DNA of 64,000 bases from Pseudomonadota bacterium (GCA_021819435.1 JAKARB010000001.1:248001-312000); one strand, 5' to 3'; counted from the first letter of the stretch, positions 8,449 to 17,749 are shown. Made by a program: numbers and translations. Notes: generated from the letters alone by a model not told the origin.

Positions 8449-8932
8449 GTTGTCTCCCTATCCACACGCGATTGCCGTTGTGCAGCATGTGCCATTCCTC
8501 GATGTGGGCGAAGAAGGACATGCGCTGTTCTTCATCCATGACCTGAGCCAGCGTGACAAGCACGCGGGGATCCCAGAAGCGCAGCAGAGCGCAACGACCG
8601 TCAGGCAACTTCACGTCCATGTTGAGCTGAAGCAGTTGCGCCAATCCTTCGAGGTCCTGTGGCGCGATGATCCATGAGACGGCGGGCACGTCCGCCTCCA
8701 TCTTGGCCAGCTCAGTCGGCAAGCCGCCATCTTCGGGTTCGGCATCGACGAGCCAGGGTCCCGCGTGAGCAAGGGCTTCGTCGGGTGTGCCCGCGAACAG
8801 TGCGCGCATGCCCGGTTGTGGGTCAATGGCTTCGCCAAAGCGCTGCTGGTACTGCGCGCCGTCGACCAAGGCATACAAGCGGAGCGCACCGAAGTTGCGA
8901 CGCAGGTGTGCCAATCTCTCAAATGGCGTCAT
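8432..8932 (-). CDS. tecT: DUF4123 T6SS effector chaperone (TecT-like)
   Basis: The 166-residue protein shows typical DUF4123 features: LYALVDGAQ near residue 18, PWLVD in the middle, and LLRFWDPRVLVTLAQVM in the C-terminal half. DUF4123 proteins are dedicated adaptor chaperones that load effectors onto PAAR or VgrG tips. It starts 8 nt after the PAAR stop and overlaps the next gene, so all five genes form one leftward operon. No T6SS structural genes are in the window, so delivery would depend on a host apparatus or on genes elsewhere. Confidence 0.85.
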   Translation of the reverse strand: MTPFERLAHLRRNFGALRLYALVDGAQYQQRFGEAIDPQPGMRALFAGTPDEALAHAGPWLVDAEPEDGGLPTELAKMEADVPAVSWIIAPQDLEGLAQLLQLNMDVKLPDGRCALLRFWDPRVLVTLAQVMDEEQRMSFFAHIEEWHMLHNGNRVWIGRQHADAH

Positions 8933-8940
8933 GAGCGCTC

Positions 8941-9357
8941 CTATTCCCGAATGATGGTGGATGCACCGGAAGCAGCTGCCTTGAAAAGGCAGTCCAGGCA
9001 GATGCCGGTGCCGGTCGATGCGGCCGATTGGGCTGCTGTGGCCAAGGCTGCGGATTGTGCCTCGGCGTGACCGTCAGAAGTCGAGCTCTTGTCGGACCAA
9101 GTCGAAGTGGCCTGGCCTGCGACCAGAACGGCGTCGCAAGCCGTCCGGTCACCATGGCGTGCTGGAGATTGCCCCATGGAGACCATGTCAGGGGCGCCGG
9201 ACACGATGGGAAAGGTTCCTCTGCAGCGTGGGCAGACAACCATGTCTCCAACCCTTGCCACAAACTTTCCGTGGATGTCGAAAGTGAAATCGGCACTGAT
9301 CACTGTGCCGCCGTGGCTGGTCCGATCACCCAGCACAACAAATGGCAAGGTAGCCAT
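8941..9357 (-). CDS. PAAR-domain spike-tip protein
   Basis: The 138-residue protein carries a PAAR domain: the His of GDRTSHGGTV, paired cysteines in VVCPRCRGTFP, and HGDRTACDAVLVAG. These coordinate zinc at the tip of the VgrG spike. A short tail ends in CLDCLF, which may contact cargo. The start at 9357 (MATLPF) follows GGAGAGG; an in-frame start at 9432 lacks this. As the first gene of the operon it presumably carries the adjacent nuclease, as PAAR4 does for TseT. Confidence 0.85.
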   Translation of the reverse strand: MATLPFVVLGDRTSHGGTVISADFTFDIHGKFVARVGDMVVCPRCRGTFPIVSGAPDMVSMGQSPARHGDRTACDAVLVAGQATSTWSDKSSTSDGHAEAQSAALATAAQSAASTGTGICLDCLFKAAASGASTIIRE

Positions 9358-9458
9358 GCCATTCCTCTCCGCATTAAGTATTGCGGGCAAATCTAGCAGA
9401 CTTTGATGTCCCAACGCGTACGCTAACCGCAAGTAGCGTCGGGTCTACCAAGAACTTG

Positions 9459-10691
9459 TTAGTCCTCTGAAGCCGGCGATACGCAATCAGGTCTGAGTGC
9501 ACGGACTGCTGCGGCCAGCTTGGGGCGGCCCAAGGTCGTGATGCCTTGAACGAGCGCATCGGCAAAGTTGGATTTCTCCATCACGTGGTCCAATTCAACC
9601 TGGACATCGCCTTGGTGATACGTGTTGCGTGTTTGACGTAACAGTTGGGGATGGTCCTCGGAAAAAAGCCTGCCCCGCCCGAGGTAATACACGGTCTCCA
9701 GTTCCGCGAGTTCATCGATGCTCAGGGCTGCGATCAAGATTCGACATGCCTCTGCATCGAGTTCTTCGCGGCGGATGAAGTCATCCATGTCGAAGGACTC
9801 GGCGGTGATTATCCGGCCTTGGGCTTGGTGATCAGGCGGAACGGGCGGATGGATTCGGGACCATTGCTCGATGGCCAGAATGACGTGTTCGTCACTCAGA
9901 TAACGCAGCTCGAACTCGATGCCGATCCGGCGCCCCATTTCAGGATGCCTTTCAATGACATCCAGCGCCTCTGAAAACTTTCGTCCGCTGAGGTCAAAAC
10001 GCTTGGTGATCAGTGCTTTGGCTGCCTGGAATGCATTGCTGCCCCATTCGGATCGGCTCGGAAGCATCGTGGCGATGGTCATCAGGTCGCGCCGGGAACA
10101 GGCGGATGTGTAGGTTCCAGTTCTGCGTTCATTGGCTAAGTCGATCGTTCGGTACTTGAATGATGTGAGTACCTCGTGCAGTTCGGCGAGGCTTGATCGA
10201 ATGAGCTGCAAGTTGGCGATTGCATGGTCTTTCAGGCTTTGCCCGCCCGCGCGATTCTCCGCATAGCGCAACTCCTGTCCGTCAACATCGATCTTGGCCA
10301 AGCTGTCGATGTAGGGCGCCAGCGCTTCCGTACTTTCTCTGAGTGCCTCGTCCGAGCCTGCGGCTGATCGAATCAACTTCCAGTGCTGGAGGATGTCGTG
10401 GTTCATGGGCAGATCCGGTGTGAGCAAACCCGAATCCTGTAACTGCCTGATCACGAATTTCTGGGTCAGTTCGACGGCATGGCGAGCGTTGTAAAGGATG
10501 GGTAAGACAAGGGTGTCGCGCTTGCCGAACAGCCGCTTCTCGATCACTGAATCGGCCAGTTCCAGTGCCGCCTCCATGTAGCCGTCGACGTAGTTGAGTT
10601 CATGCCCTTGCTTGCCAAGGCATGCGTTCCATTGCCTGTCCAAGCCAGGGCCAAAGAAGGGATCGCCTTTGAGTGCAGCGCGTTTTGACAT
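9459..10691 (-). CDS. Hypothetical protein, 410 aa
   Basis: I do not recognise a family. The mostly helical protein has no membrane segment and begins MSKRAALKGDPFFGPG after a GGAG site 10 nt upstream; in-frame ATGs at 10790 and 10901 would run into the divergent gene's control region. RHAVELTQKFVIRQL and MNHDILQHWKLIRSA (residues about 70-120) are reminiscent of HEPN-like helices, but no RxxxxxH motif can be pinned down. It lies downstream of nothing obvious and upstream of the T6SS operon, separated from it by about 100 bp. Confidence 0.7.
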   Translation of the reverse strand: MSKRAALKGDPFFGPGLDRQWNACLGKQGHELNYVDGYMEAALELADSVIEKRLFGKRDTLVLPILYNARHAVELTQKFVIRQLQDSGLLTPDLPMNHDILQHWKLIRSAAGSDEALRESTEALAPYIDSLAKIDVDGQELRYAENRAGGQSLKDHAIANLQLIRSSLAELHEVLTSFKYRTIDLANERRTGTYTSACSRRDLMTIATMLPSRSEWGSNAFQAAKALITKRFDLSGRKFSEALDVIERHPEMGRRIGIEFELRYLSDEHVILAIEQWSRIHPPVPPDHQAQGRIITAESFDMDDFIRREELDAEACRILIAALSIDELAELETVYYLGRGRLFSEDHPQLLRQTRNTYHQGDVQVELDHVMEKSNFADALVQGITTLGRPKLAAAVRALRPDCVSPASED

Positions 10692-10791
10692 GCGCTGATT
10701 CTCCACGAGAAGCGCGCTCCAGCCACCCAGGTTGACAGCGCTAGATCGTGGTCGAGGATAGGGGAACAGATCTTGTTCAGAGGAGCCCATC

Positions 10792-12072
10792 GTGACCGAA
10801 TCAAAACCCGCCGTCATTGACCGTTTGGGCGGCATCACCACCTTGCTCGGGCAAGGCGCGCAACGCATCCCGACCGCCGGCAAGATCCGCGCGGGCATCA
10901 AGGTGCTGACGCGGAAGGCAGCCGAACTGCCAAAAGCACAACAGATCTATGAGGAAGGGCTGGACGCGGGGCGATCTTTCGATCAGATCGAGCGAGCGCT
11001 GGCCAATGCCCTTCCGAACCTGAAGTCGCCGCTGGTTCCCCGCAACGTGCCTTGGTTCACCGTCCGAGCACAGGACTTTCCCAATCCTGAGACGGCTCGG
11101 CAGATTCTGGAAATGCATGGTGAAGACAGGGGGGAGGGCCTGCATTTGTACCGCTTCCCTGTTGTCTTTCCTTCCGACAGTTGGCAGACCGTCATGCCGC
11201 ATGAACTGGCGGCTTGGGGTGCGGCAGAGAAGCGCTACTGGTCTCAGTACTCGCCGGATGGCCGTGTGCGCCATTGCATGTGCCACGCACCAGTGCCCAT
11301 GGCTGCCGGTGGTCGGCGTGCCATCCGTATCTTCGGTGGCCGCAAGGCCGTGCCTCGCGAGGACAACGGCGGACTTTGCGAACCGGAGGTCTGCCTCGAA
11401 TACCAGCAGCGCCAATGCAACCTGACCGGGCGCTTCGTGTTCTTCATGCCCGGCATTCGGTCCATCAGCGCTTTCGAATTGCCGACCACCAGTTTTTATG
11501 CCATGAACGCGGCTATCCAGAAGTTCGAGACCATCGGCTTCCTGCGGGGTGGACGCATCTCAGGATTCCTGGATCGGCAGCGAACACCCTTCTACCTGAC
11601 CAAGCGTCTGATGGACGTGGCACACATTGACGAGATGGGCCTGCCGACCCGGGTGTCCCAATGGATCATCGAATTGGAAGCGCCGGTTGACGTGACCGCC
11701 TTGCTGCGCGACCGGGAGGACGAGGACACGGCCATTGCCCATGCGCAGATGGCCACCCAACTGCTGGAAGGCATGCCGGTCATGAGGGACCAAGCCGCAT
11801 CGGCACCTGTGGGCATGCCGCCATTGGACGAATCCCCACCAACATCAACAGGGCAAGACGGCGAGCCGACGCTGAACCAGTTGTTGGCGAAGGCGGAAGG
11901 CTATGGCATTGAGCCCTCACTGTATGGCCGCTATGCCGACCAGCGCTGGGGCAAAGGCTGGCGGCTCAATCTCCGAGGGCGTCGCCGAGCTTGGGATGAG
12001 CTGGACCGCTACAAGAATGACCCGCAGGGCTATCTCGACAAGATCGAGAGCGAACTGCAGAACGCTTCGTGA
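10792..12072 (+). CDS. Recombination-directionality-factor-like / metal-binding protein
   Basis: The 426-residue protein resembles the phage gp3-like RDF family often annotated on conjugative elements as hydrolase or metal-binding protein. Features: GKIRAGIKVL near residue 30, a cysteine cluster in VRHCMCHAP (about 160-168), LCEPEVCLEYQQRQC (about 200-214), then ISAFELPTTSFYAMNA. The C terminus has a second small domain (LLAKAEGYGIEPSLYGRYADQ). It starts an operon with SbcD- and SbcC-like genes (11 and 109 bp gaps), which suggests a role in DNA processing. Confidence 0.6.
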   Translation: MTESKPAVIDRLGGITTLLGQGAQRIPTAGKIRAGIKVLTRKAAELPKAQQIYEEGLDAGRSFDQIERALANALPNLKSPLVPRNVPWFTVRAQDFPNPETARQILEMHGEDRGEGLHLYRFPVVFPSDSWQTVMPHELAAWGAAEKRYWSQYSPDGRVRHCMCHAPVPMAAGGRRAIRIFGGRKAVPREDNGGLCEPEVCLEYQQRQCNLTGRFVFFMPGIRSISAFELPTTSFYAMNAAIQKFETIGFLRGGRISGFLDRQRTPFYLTKRLMDVAHIDEMGLPTRVSQWIIELEAPVDVTALLRDREDEDTAIAHAQMATQLLEGMPVMRDQAASAPVGMPPLDESPPTSTGQDGEPTLNQLLAKAEGYGIEPSLYGRYADQRWGKGWRLNLRGRRRAWDELDRYKNDPQGYLDKIESELQNAS

Positions 12073-12082
12073 GGTGGCCGCC

Positions 12083-13378
12083 ATGATCAGGATCGCTCAT
12101 TTCTCCGACTTGCACTACGGCCCCAAGAACCTGACCGAGGCGGACCACTGCTTCGGCGTGGCTATCGACCAAGCCATCGCGCGAGGGGTGGACGTTGCCG
12201 TGTTGTCGGGCGACTCGACCGACCACGCCTTGGACCTGCACGCGCCATCGGCCGAGCGTTTGGTGACCCAAGTGCGCCGCCTGGCTGACCACTGTCCCGT
12301 GCTGATGCTGCAAGGCACGTTTTCACACGAACCGCCGGGCACGCTGTCCATCTTTCGGGCATTGGGCGGGCGCCATCCGGTGCATGTAGCGGATCGGATC
12401 GGGCAGGTCTGCCTCATGCCTGGTGGACGGTGGCAAAGCTCTGGCGCATGGGCGTTTGATGCCTTACCGCCCGGCCTGCTGGCGCTGTTCAGCTGCGTTC
12501 CCACGGTGAACAAGGCGGTGGTGGCCTCGGTGGTCGGTGCCGCCGTGGCCGCCGAAGCGGTGGGCGAACAACTTGCGGCCTTGCTTGCGGGCTTCGCGCC
12601 TGTTCATAGACGTGCTCGCGCCACGGGCGTGCCGAGCATTGGCGTCTCGCATGGGACGGTGTACGGTTGCTTGACCGAGCACGGCGTACCCATGGCCGGC
12701 TTTGACCACGAGTTCACCACCGGAACCTTGTTCGGCGCGGAGGCCCAGGCCTTCCTGTTGGGACACATCCATGCGCATCAGGGATGGGACCAGGAAAGCC
12801 ATGCCGGGCGGCAACGCATCGCCTATGCCGGCTCCATCGGTCGCTTCCACCATGGCGAGGCGGGCGACAAGGGCTTCTTGCTCTGGGAGGTGGATGCGGC
12901 CTCGGCAGTCAGTACGCTGCACCCGACGCCTGCGCGACGCACCATCGACATCGTTTTCCAAGGCAAGCCGGATCTGGAGAGCTTGCGGACTGCCGTCGCC
13001 GAGCAGGGAGTGGCCGGAGCACACGTTCGTGTGCGGTGGACCGTGTGCGAGGAAGACCGGCACGGCGTGGACCGCGCAGCCATCGAAGAGGCCCTGGCGA
13101 GTGCAGAGGACGTGAAATTGGAGGGCCGCATCGTGCCCATCGTACGGACGCGGGCAGCCGGTATCTCGCAGATGGCCAGCCTCGCCCAGAAGGTCAAGGC
13201 CTGGGCCCAAGCGACGCAGGCTGACGAGATACCGCTTCTCGCATGCCTTGCCGAACTGATGGCCACCCAGCCGCAGGACATCGCCACTCGGGTGCTGACC
13301 GGCGAACCAGACGAGGATCTGCCCTCTGCCGAAATGCCTGGCGAGGTCGATGTGTTGGAGACCGCAGTCCACGACTAG
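12083..13378 (+). CDS. SbcD/Mre11-like metallophosphoesterase
   Basis: The 431-residue protein begins MIRIAHFSDLHYG, the DxH metal motif, followed by VLSGDSTDH (GD motif), QGTFSHE in the GNHE position, GVSHGTV and LLGHIHAHQ (GHxH motif). This is a calcineurin-like phosphoesterase in the SbcD/Mre11 layout. Canonical Asn-His is replaced (GTFSHE instead of GNHD), a departure worth noting. Its gene lies 109 bp upstream of an SbcC-like ATPase, so the products likely form a nuclease complex acting on DNA ends or hairpins. The ATG at 12083 follows GAGGTGGCCGCC. Confidence 0.8.
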   Translation: MIRIAHFSDLHYGPKNLTEADHCFGVAIDQAIARGVDVAVLSGDSTDHALDLHAPSAERLVTQVRRLADHCPVLMLQGTFSHEPPGTLSIFRALGGRHPVHVADRIGQVCLMPGGRWQSSGAWAFDALPPGLLALFSCVPTVNKAVVASVVGAAVAAEAVGEQLAALLAGFAPVHRRARATGVPSIGVSHGTVYGCLTEHGVPMAGFDHEFTTGTLFGAEAQAFLLGHIHAHQGWDQESHAGRQRIAYAGSIGRFHHGEAGDKGFLLWEVDAASAVSTLHPTPARRTIDIVFQGKPDLESLRTAVAEQGVAGAHVRVRWTVCEEDRHGVDRAAIEEALASAEDVKLEGRIVPIVRTRAAGISQMASLAQKVKAWAQATQADEIPLLACLAELMATQPQDIATRVLTGEPDEDLPSAEMPGEVDVLETAVHD

Positions 13379-13487
13379 GCTGCAAACCGCCATTGGGCCG
13401 CCAGGGCCAGCAAAGGCCCAACGCGAGTGCTTGACACCAAGACTTCCGGATCGAAACTGGAAGCACTCACCTCCTGGAGCATCCTCC

Positions 13488-15959
13488 ATGCAACCGCTTT
13501 CACTCACCCTCAAAGGCTTTCGCGGCATCCGCGATGGCATGGGGCAGGACATCCTTTCGCTCGATTTCGAACGCTTGGCCGATGGCGCGGCTTTGATCGC
13601 CATCGTGGGCGTCAACGGCCGGGGCAAGACCACCCTGATGGACAACATGCATCCCTACCTGGCAATGCCTTCGCGCGCGTCGCTGGCGGGCCCGGGCGGG
13701 TTCTCCTATTACGACCATGTCTGCCTGCCCGAGAACGAAAAGCACCTGACCTGGGCTCATGCCGGTCGCAGCTACCGCTCCCAGGTGGTGATCCGGCTCA
13801 ATGGCCGACGCAGGACGGAGGCCTACCTCCATGTGCTTGACGACGCCGGCGGATGGTCGCCCGTCCGGCTGGAGGACGGCTTGGTGTCCGATGGCAAGGT
13901 CGAAACCTACAACCGTTGCGTGGAGGCCGTCTGCGGCAGCGCGGACACCTTCTTCACCTCGGTCTTCTCTGCTCAGGGCAAACGCCAGCTCAGCCACTAC
14001 CGCAATGCCGAGATCAAGGCATTGCTGTCCGACCTGCTGGGCCAGGATGAGATCCGGGCCTTGGGACAGCAGGCCAGCGAAACCACCAGGCTGCTCAAGG
14101 CGGGCCTGCTGGGGATCCGGCAGGAACTTGCAGGGTTGGACAACGAGCAGGTGCGCGTCGATGCCGGGCTTCGTCGCTTGCACGATGCCCAGGCTCGCGT
14201 TGAGCGGACCATGGCCGACCGGCAGGCGGCAAAGTGCCGGTTGGAAGCGGACCGGGCCTGCCATGCCCGATTGGTTGCCGAGCGCGCCCAGGCGCAGGGC
14301 ACCGAAGCACGGCGCGCCCAACTGCTGGCCGAGCGCAAGGCCTTGATCGAGACAGGCTCGCAAGCCATCCAGGCTTTGAAGGCGCAGGACCAGGGTGAGG
14401 AAGCCCGGCTGGAACGGCTGGCGCAACGGGTGGCCACGCGCCTGGCACAGGCATGCCAACGTCGGGCGCATCTCCAGGGCTTGAGAAGGGACGGCCTGAC
14501 CACGCTACGGCATGAAGATGCCGTGCGGTGGGCCGGTATGCGCCTGTCTTTGGCTGAACACCTGCTGTCCTTGCGTGAAATCGACATCACACGGTGCCGA
14601 GAGCGAGCCGCGCAACTGGCCGAATGCCAGGGAGCCGAACGCTTGCTCGCGCAGAGGTGGTCGAGCATTGAAAGCGATGCGGGTAAGGCAGCGCTCAGGG
14701 AGCAGGAACTCGCGCATCGCTTCGGCTTGGTGGGCGAGGTGCCTTGCGCTGGCAGTGACCTACAGGGGCGGTGCAAGTTGCTGGCGGATGCCCGTGAGGC
14801 GCAGGCCTTGGTCCCGAGCGCGAAGCGACAGATCGCCGACCTGACCAGGGCCAAGTTGGAGGTGAGGCAGCAGTTGGACATGAATCGCCAGCAGCAGGAC
14901 GCCTTGGCAATGGCGCCGCAAGCCCTGGTGCGGGCCGAGCAGCGCGGCAAGGTGGCACGGGACCGGGTATCGCGGATGGCCCTGTTGTCGGCTAAAGCCA
15001 GCCAGATTGCCCAGACGCGGGCAGCCCTGGTTGATATCGAGCGGGAGCTGGCCACGCTCGGGCCTGAGCCGGTTGACCTGCATGGGCAGGAGACGAGCGA
15101 AGAGCAATCGGAGCGCCAGCAGATCATGGTGTCGCGGCAAGACATTGCCCAGCAATCGGCGCAGCAGGCCCAGCACTATCGATGTGCCCTGGACAGACTG
15201 GACGGCGTGCTGGCAAAGCTGCCTGCGCCGTTTGATGAAAATGCCTTGGAGAATGCCGCGCAGACCCTGGATCTGGCCACCCGGGCAGCGGCCAATGCTG
15301 AACAGGCCCATCTGGCCGCTGAGCGCGATGCGCAGACCCTGGCAGCCTTGTCGGAGCAAGCGCGGGCCTTGTCGGTGCGACGGGTTCGTGTTGAAGCCCG
15401 AGCGTCACGCGCGGAGGAAAGCCTGGGTGCATGGCATCTCTTCGCGCGCTGCATGAGCAACGATGGCCTGATCGCGCTGGCCATTGATGACGCAGGGCCG
15501 GCTTTGTCGGGCCTGGCCAACGACCTGTTGCTGGCTTGCTATGGACCGCGCTTCACGGTGTCGCTGCTGACACTGGTGGAAACCGCGAAGGGGGATCAAC
15601 GAGAAGGCTTCGACATCATCGTGCACGACGCCGAGTCGGGCGACAGCAAGAGCGTTGCCCTGATGAGCGGAGGAGAACGCGTCTGGGTCAACGAATGCCT
15701 GACCAGGGCCGTGGCGCTCTACCTGGCCCAGCATTCGGGCCGGAGCTACGACACCCTGTTCTCCGATGAGGCCGATGGTGCGCTCGATCCAGAGCGCAAG
15801 CGCATGTTCATGTCCATGAAGCGGGAGGTGCTTCGCCTGGGTGGTTACCAGCGGGAGTTCTACGTCTCCCAGACGCCCGAACTGACGGCCATGGCCGACG
15901 CGGTGATCGACCTCGATGCTTTGCGGCTGACGCTCCAGAGAGAAAGGGCGCCGGCCTGA
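13488..15959 (+). CDS. SbcC/Rad50-like SMC-family ATPase
   Basis: The 823-residue protein has Walker A GVNGRGKT at residues 41-48, long heptad-rich coiled coils (about 200-620), a signature LMSGGERVW and Walker B TLFSDEADGALDPE near the C terminus. In the middle of the coil (about residues 420-429) a Cys-x8-Cys (CAGSDLQGRC) stands where the CxxC zinc hook of SbcC/Rad50 is expected, so the hook may differ. It is about 200 residues shorter than E. coli SbcC. GGAG precedes the ATG at 13488. It is the last gene of the RDF-like/SbcD-like operon. Confidence 0.8.
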   Translation: MQPLSLTLKGFRGIRDGMGQDILSLDFERLADGAALIAIVGVNGRGKTTLMDNMHPYLAMPSRASLAGPGGFSYYDHVCLPENEKHLTWAHAGRSYRSQVVIRLNGRRRTEAYLHVLDDAGGWSPVRLEDGLVSDGKVETYNRCVEAVCGSADTFFTSVFSAQGKRQLSHYRNAEIKALLSDLLGQDEIRALGQQASETTRLLKAGLLGIRQELAGLDNEQVRVDAGLRRLHDAQARVERTMADRQAAKCRLEADRACHARLVAERAQAQGTEARRAQLLAERKALIETGSQAIQALKAQDQGEEARLERLAQRVATRLAQACQRRAHLQGLRRDGLTTLRHEDAVRWAGMRLSLAEHLLSLREIDITRCRERAAQLAECQGAERLLAQRWSSIESDAGKAALREQELAHRFGLVGEVPCAGSDLQGRCKLLADAREAQALVPSAKRQIADLTRAKLEVRQQLDMNRQQQDALAMAPQALVRAEQRGKVARDRVSRMALLSAKASQIAQTRAALVDIERELATLGPEPVDLHGQETSEEQSERQQIMVSRQDIAQQSAQQAQHYRCALDRLDGVLAKLPAPFDENALENAAQTLDLATRAAANAEQAHLAAERDAQTLAALSEQARALSVRRVRVEARASRAEESLGAWHLFARCMSNDGLIALAIDDAGPALSGLANDLLLACYGPRFTVSLLTLVETAKGDQREGFDIIVHDAESGDSKSVALMSGGERVWVNECLTRAVALYLAQHSGRSYDTLFSDEADGALDPERKRMFMSMKREVLRLGGYQREFYVSQTPELTAMADAVIDLDALRLTLQRERAPA

Positions 15960-15980
15960 TGGCGCGGCGCCCGGAGGGGA

Positions 15981-16286
15981 TCAGAGATCGCTGTCCTCTT
16001 CGAAGACCGGCAGACCGTCGAGGACGGCTGCATCGCAGTCGAACTTGAGCCAGACGATGCCGGCCAGCTTGGCCAGCTCGAAGATCATGGCCATGTCACT
16101 TTCCTCAGGAACCGTGTAAGGCTCCGTGCCGACATAGACGAAGCCGCCATAGTCGTTCGGATAGACGTTCACCGACAGGTCGTCTTCGGCGAGTTTCTGA
16201 CGGGTCTGCGCCGTCAAGTGGCAGAGCGAGAGGGCGGCCATGGGCTCTGTCAGTGCCAGCAGCTTGCTCACAAGGTGCTCAATCAC
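15981..16286 (-). CDS. DUF5983-like protein, GTG start
   Basis: The 101-residue protein contains VYPNDYGGFVYVG, followed by ESDMAMIFELAKLAGIVWLKFDCDAAVLDGLP, which matches my memory of DUF5983, a family common beside radC and antirestriction genes on mobile elements. A GTG start at 16286 is chosen because AAGGAG lies 6 nt upstream. The same AAGGAG-6 nt-start layout is seen at radC and the 59-aa gene. It lies 186 bp downstream of radC on the same strand. Confidence 0.7.
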   Translation of the reverse strand: MIEHLVSKLLALTEPMAALSLCHLTAQTRQKLAEDDLSVNVYPNDYGGFVYVGTEPYTVPEESDMAMIFELAKLAGIVWLKFDCDAAVLDGLPVFEEDSDL

Positions 16287-16472
16287 GTTGTTCTCCTTCT
16301 TGGTGAGGATGCGAACTCGGTTGGCAAGACGACTGCCCAACGGGATCCTGGAAGTCCGTTCCACAATTCCTGCAACGGAACCAGTGTGCACGGCCCAAGC
16401 GGCCCAGCGGATTGCCTTGTCCTGGACAGGCGCGGCAACAGGGATCATCGTGGGGTGAGGTGGCCGAGGTGT

Positions 16473-17051
16473 TCACAGCAGCCCCTTCTCGGCAAACGAC
16501 ATCACCTGATCGCCACCGACGATGAAATGGTCGAGCACACGCACGTCCACCAACATCAAACTGGATTTCAGGGTCTCGGTCAATAGTTCGTCGGAGCGGC
16601 TTGGTGACAAATCCCCGCTGGGGTGGTTGTGGGCCAACACCACGCATGCCGCATTGCGATTCAAGGCCCCTTTGACCACCTCGCGCGGGTAGACGGAGGT
16701 CTGCGTCAGGGTGCCCCTGAACAGCTCTTCGGCCTCGATCAGGCGGTGCTTGGCGTCCAGGTACAAGACCAGGAAGACCTCGTGCGGCAGACTTGCACAG
16801 TAGAGGCAAAGCCATTCCTTCACGGCTTTGGGCGAGTCCATGACCGGACTGCCGATCAGCTTGGACTGCATGTTGCGAAGCAACAGTTCTCTGGCGATGT
16901 GGAGCTTGTGCTCCAGGACAGCATGATCGGGCGCCGCGGAGCGGGACGCTGAGATGGTGGCACAAGATGGCGGGGCGAGCGTGTCTTGCAGCGCCCAGGG
17001 CGCGAGCAGCTCGCTGGCCAACTCGGCGTTGGACAAGTTAGTGACATTCAC
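16473..17051 (-). CDS. radC: RadC/JAB1-MPN family protein
   Basis: The 192-residue protein carries the JAB/MPN metalloprotease-like motif of Rad[22 protein letters not shown] near the C terminus (HxHP...SxxD), with the partner Glu in [12 protein letters not shown]. Its role in cells is unresolved; mobile-element copies are common. I place the start at GTG 17051, which has AAGGAG 6 nt upstream. The ATG at 17066 would put that site inside the coding region. Between the radC start and about 17190 lies structured element copy B with competing hairpins. Confidence 0.9.
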   Translation of the reverse strand: MNVTNLSNAELASELLAPWALQDTLAPPSCATISASRSAAPDHAVLEHKLHIARELLLRNMQSKLIGSPVMDSPKAVKEWLCLYCASLPHEVFLVLYLDAKHRLIEAEELFRGTLTQTSVYPREVVKGALNRNAACVVLAHNHPSGDLSPSRSDELLTETLKSSLMLVDVRVLDHFIVGGDQVMSFAEKGLL

Positions 17052-17190
17052 GGATTTCTCCTTCATAAAAGGGAAAGCGGGAACGTCCTGCCCCGAGCGG
17101 GGGGATGTTCCCGCTCGGGATACGCTGCGCTGGGTAAGCGCGCTCTTGGAGGCAGGTAACGACTGCGACGCCGGCCCGAAGACCGGAGCG
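17052..17190 (-). promoter_or_regulatory. radC-RNA-like leader, copy B, with competing helices next to the radC start
   Basis: The core is at 17151-17170, preceded in the transcript by a CCGG/CCGG hairpin (17171-17174, 17183-17186). Downstream are two helices that cannot coexist. One pairs 17092-17100 with 17111-17119 (9 bp). The other pairs 17107-17115 with 17076-17084 (9 bp) and is followed by TTTCCCTTTT just before the ribosome-binding site. The second resembles a terminator or sequestering hairpin and the first its antagonist. This fits an attenuator or riboswitch-like leader of radC. Confidence 0.6.
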
Positions 17191-17440
17191 TTTCATGAGA
17201 AAACGCGGTGGATGAACCAGTGTGGTGCGATGGGGCAGAGCCTTCAAGTCACAGAGCATCGGCGCCATCCACAAGCCCCCCGAGGAACGGGCATTTGCGT
17301 GATGCAAGGCTGAGTGACGGCCTACTGTCACTCCATCGTCAGTGCAGAAATCTTCGGCCGCACAGGGCTGGAACGCGTGACAAGGCTTCTGATCTTGGCC
17401 AAGATGTGGACCGATGACCTTGACCCATGCCTGCAGAACC

Positions 17441-17698
17441 ATGATCCAGTTTGGCCAACGCATACGCCTGACGCGCCGCGAGATCCAGCGCTTCAAGAAA
17501 ATCACCGACATCGAGCCCGTAGGCATCCGGACGCGCGCGGACCTGGATGCTTATGTCGAGCGGTGCAAGACGCATTACTGGGGCGTGTCGAAGGAAACCC
17601 AGTTCTTGCACTGGTTGATCGACAGCGAGTACCAGCAATGCTTCAGCCTGGCGCCGATACGGTCGCCATCTCTGAGCATCGTGGTGGCCACACCTTGA
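17441..17698 (+). CDS. Hypothetical small protein, 85 aa
   Basis: The basic protein (MIQFGQRIRLTRREIQRFKKITDIEP) contains a plausible helix-rich, Arg/Lys-rich N terminus and KTHYWGVSKETQFLHWLIDSEY. I do not recognise it. An ATG at 17414 is in frame. No good ribosome-binding site precedes either start, so its reality rests on protein-like composition and on filling a gap between minus-strand genes. Confidence 0.45.
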   Translation: MIQFGQRIRLTRREIQRFKKITDIEPVGIRTRADLDAYVERCKTHYWGVSKETQFLHWLIDSEYQQCFSLAPIRSPSLSIVVATP

Positions 17699-17749
17699 AC
17701 GGCTTCGCTGGTGGTGTGGCGGGGTGAGCATGGCTCACCCCTTGAACTT

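Noticed and set aside
12083-15959. Annotating the Mre11/Rad50-like pair as host sbcD/sbcC
   Set aside because: Sizes, the altered phosphoesterase motif, the unusual hook and the element context argue for a divergent element-encoded pair.
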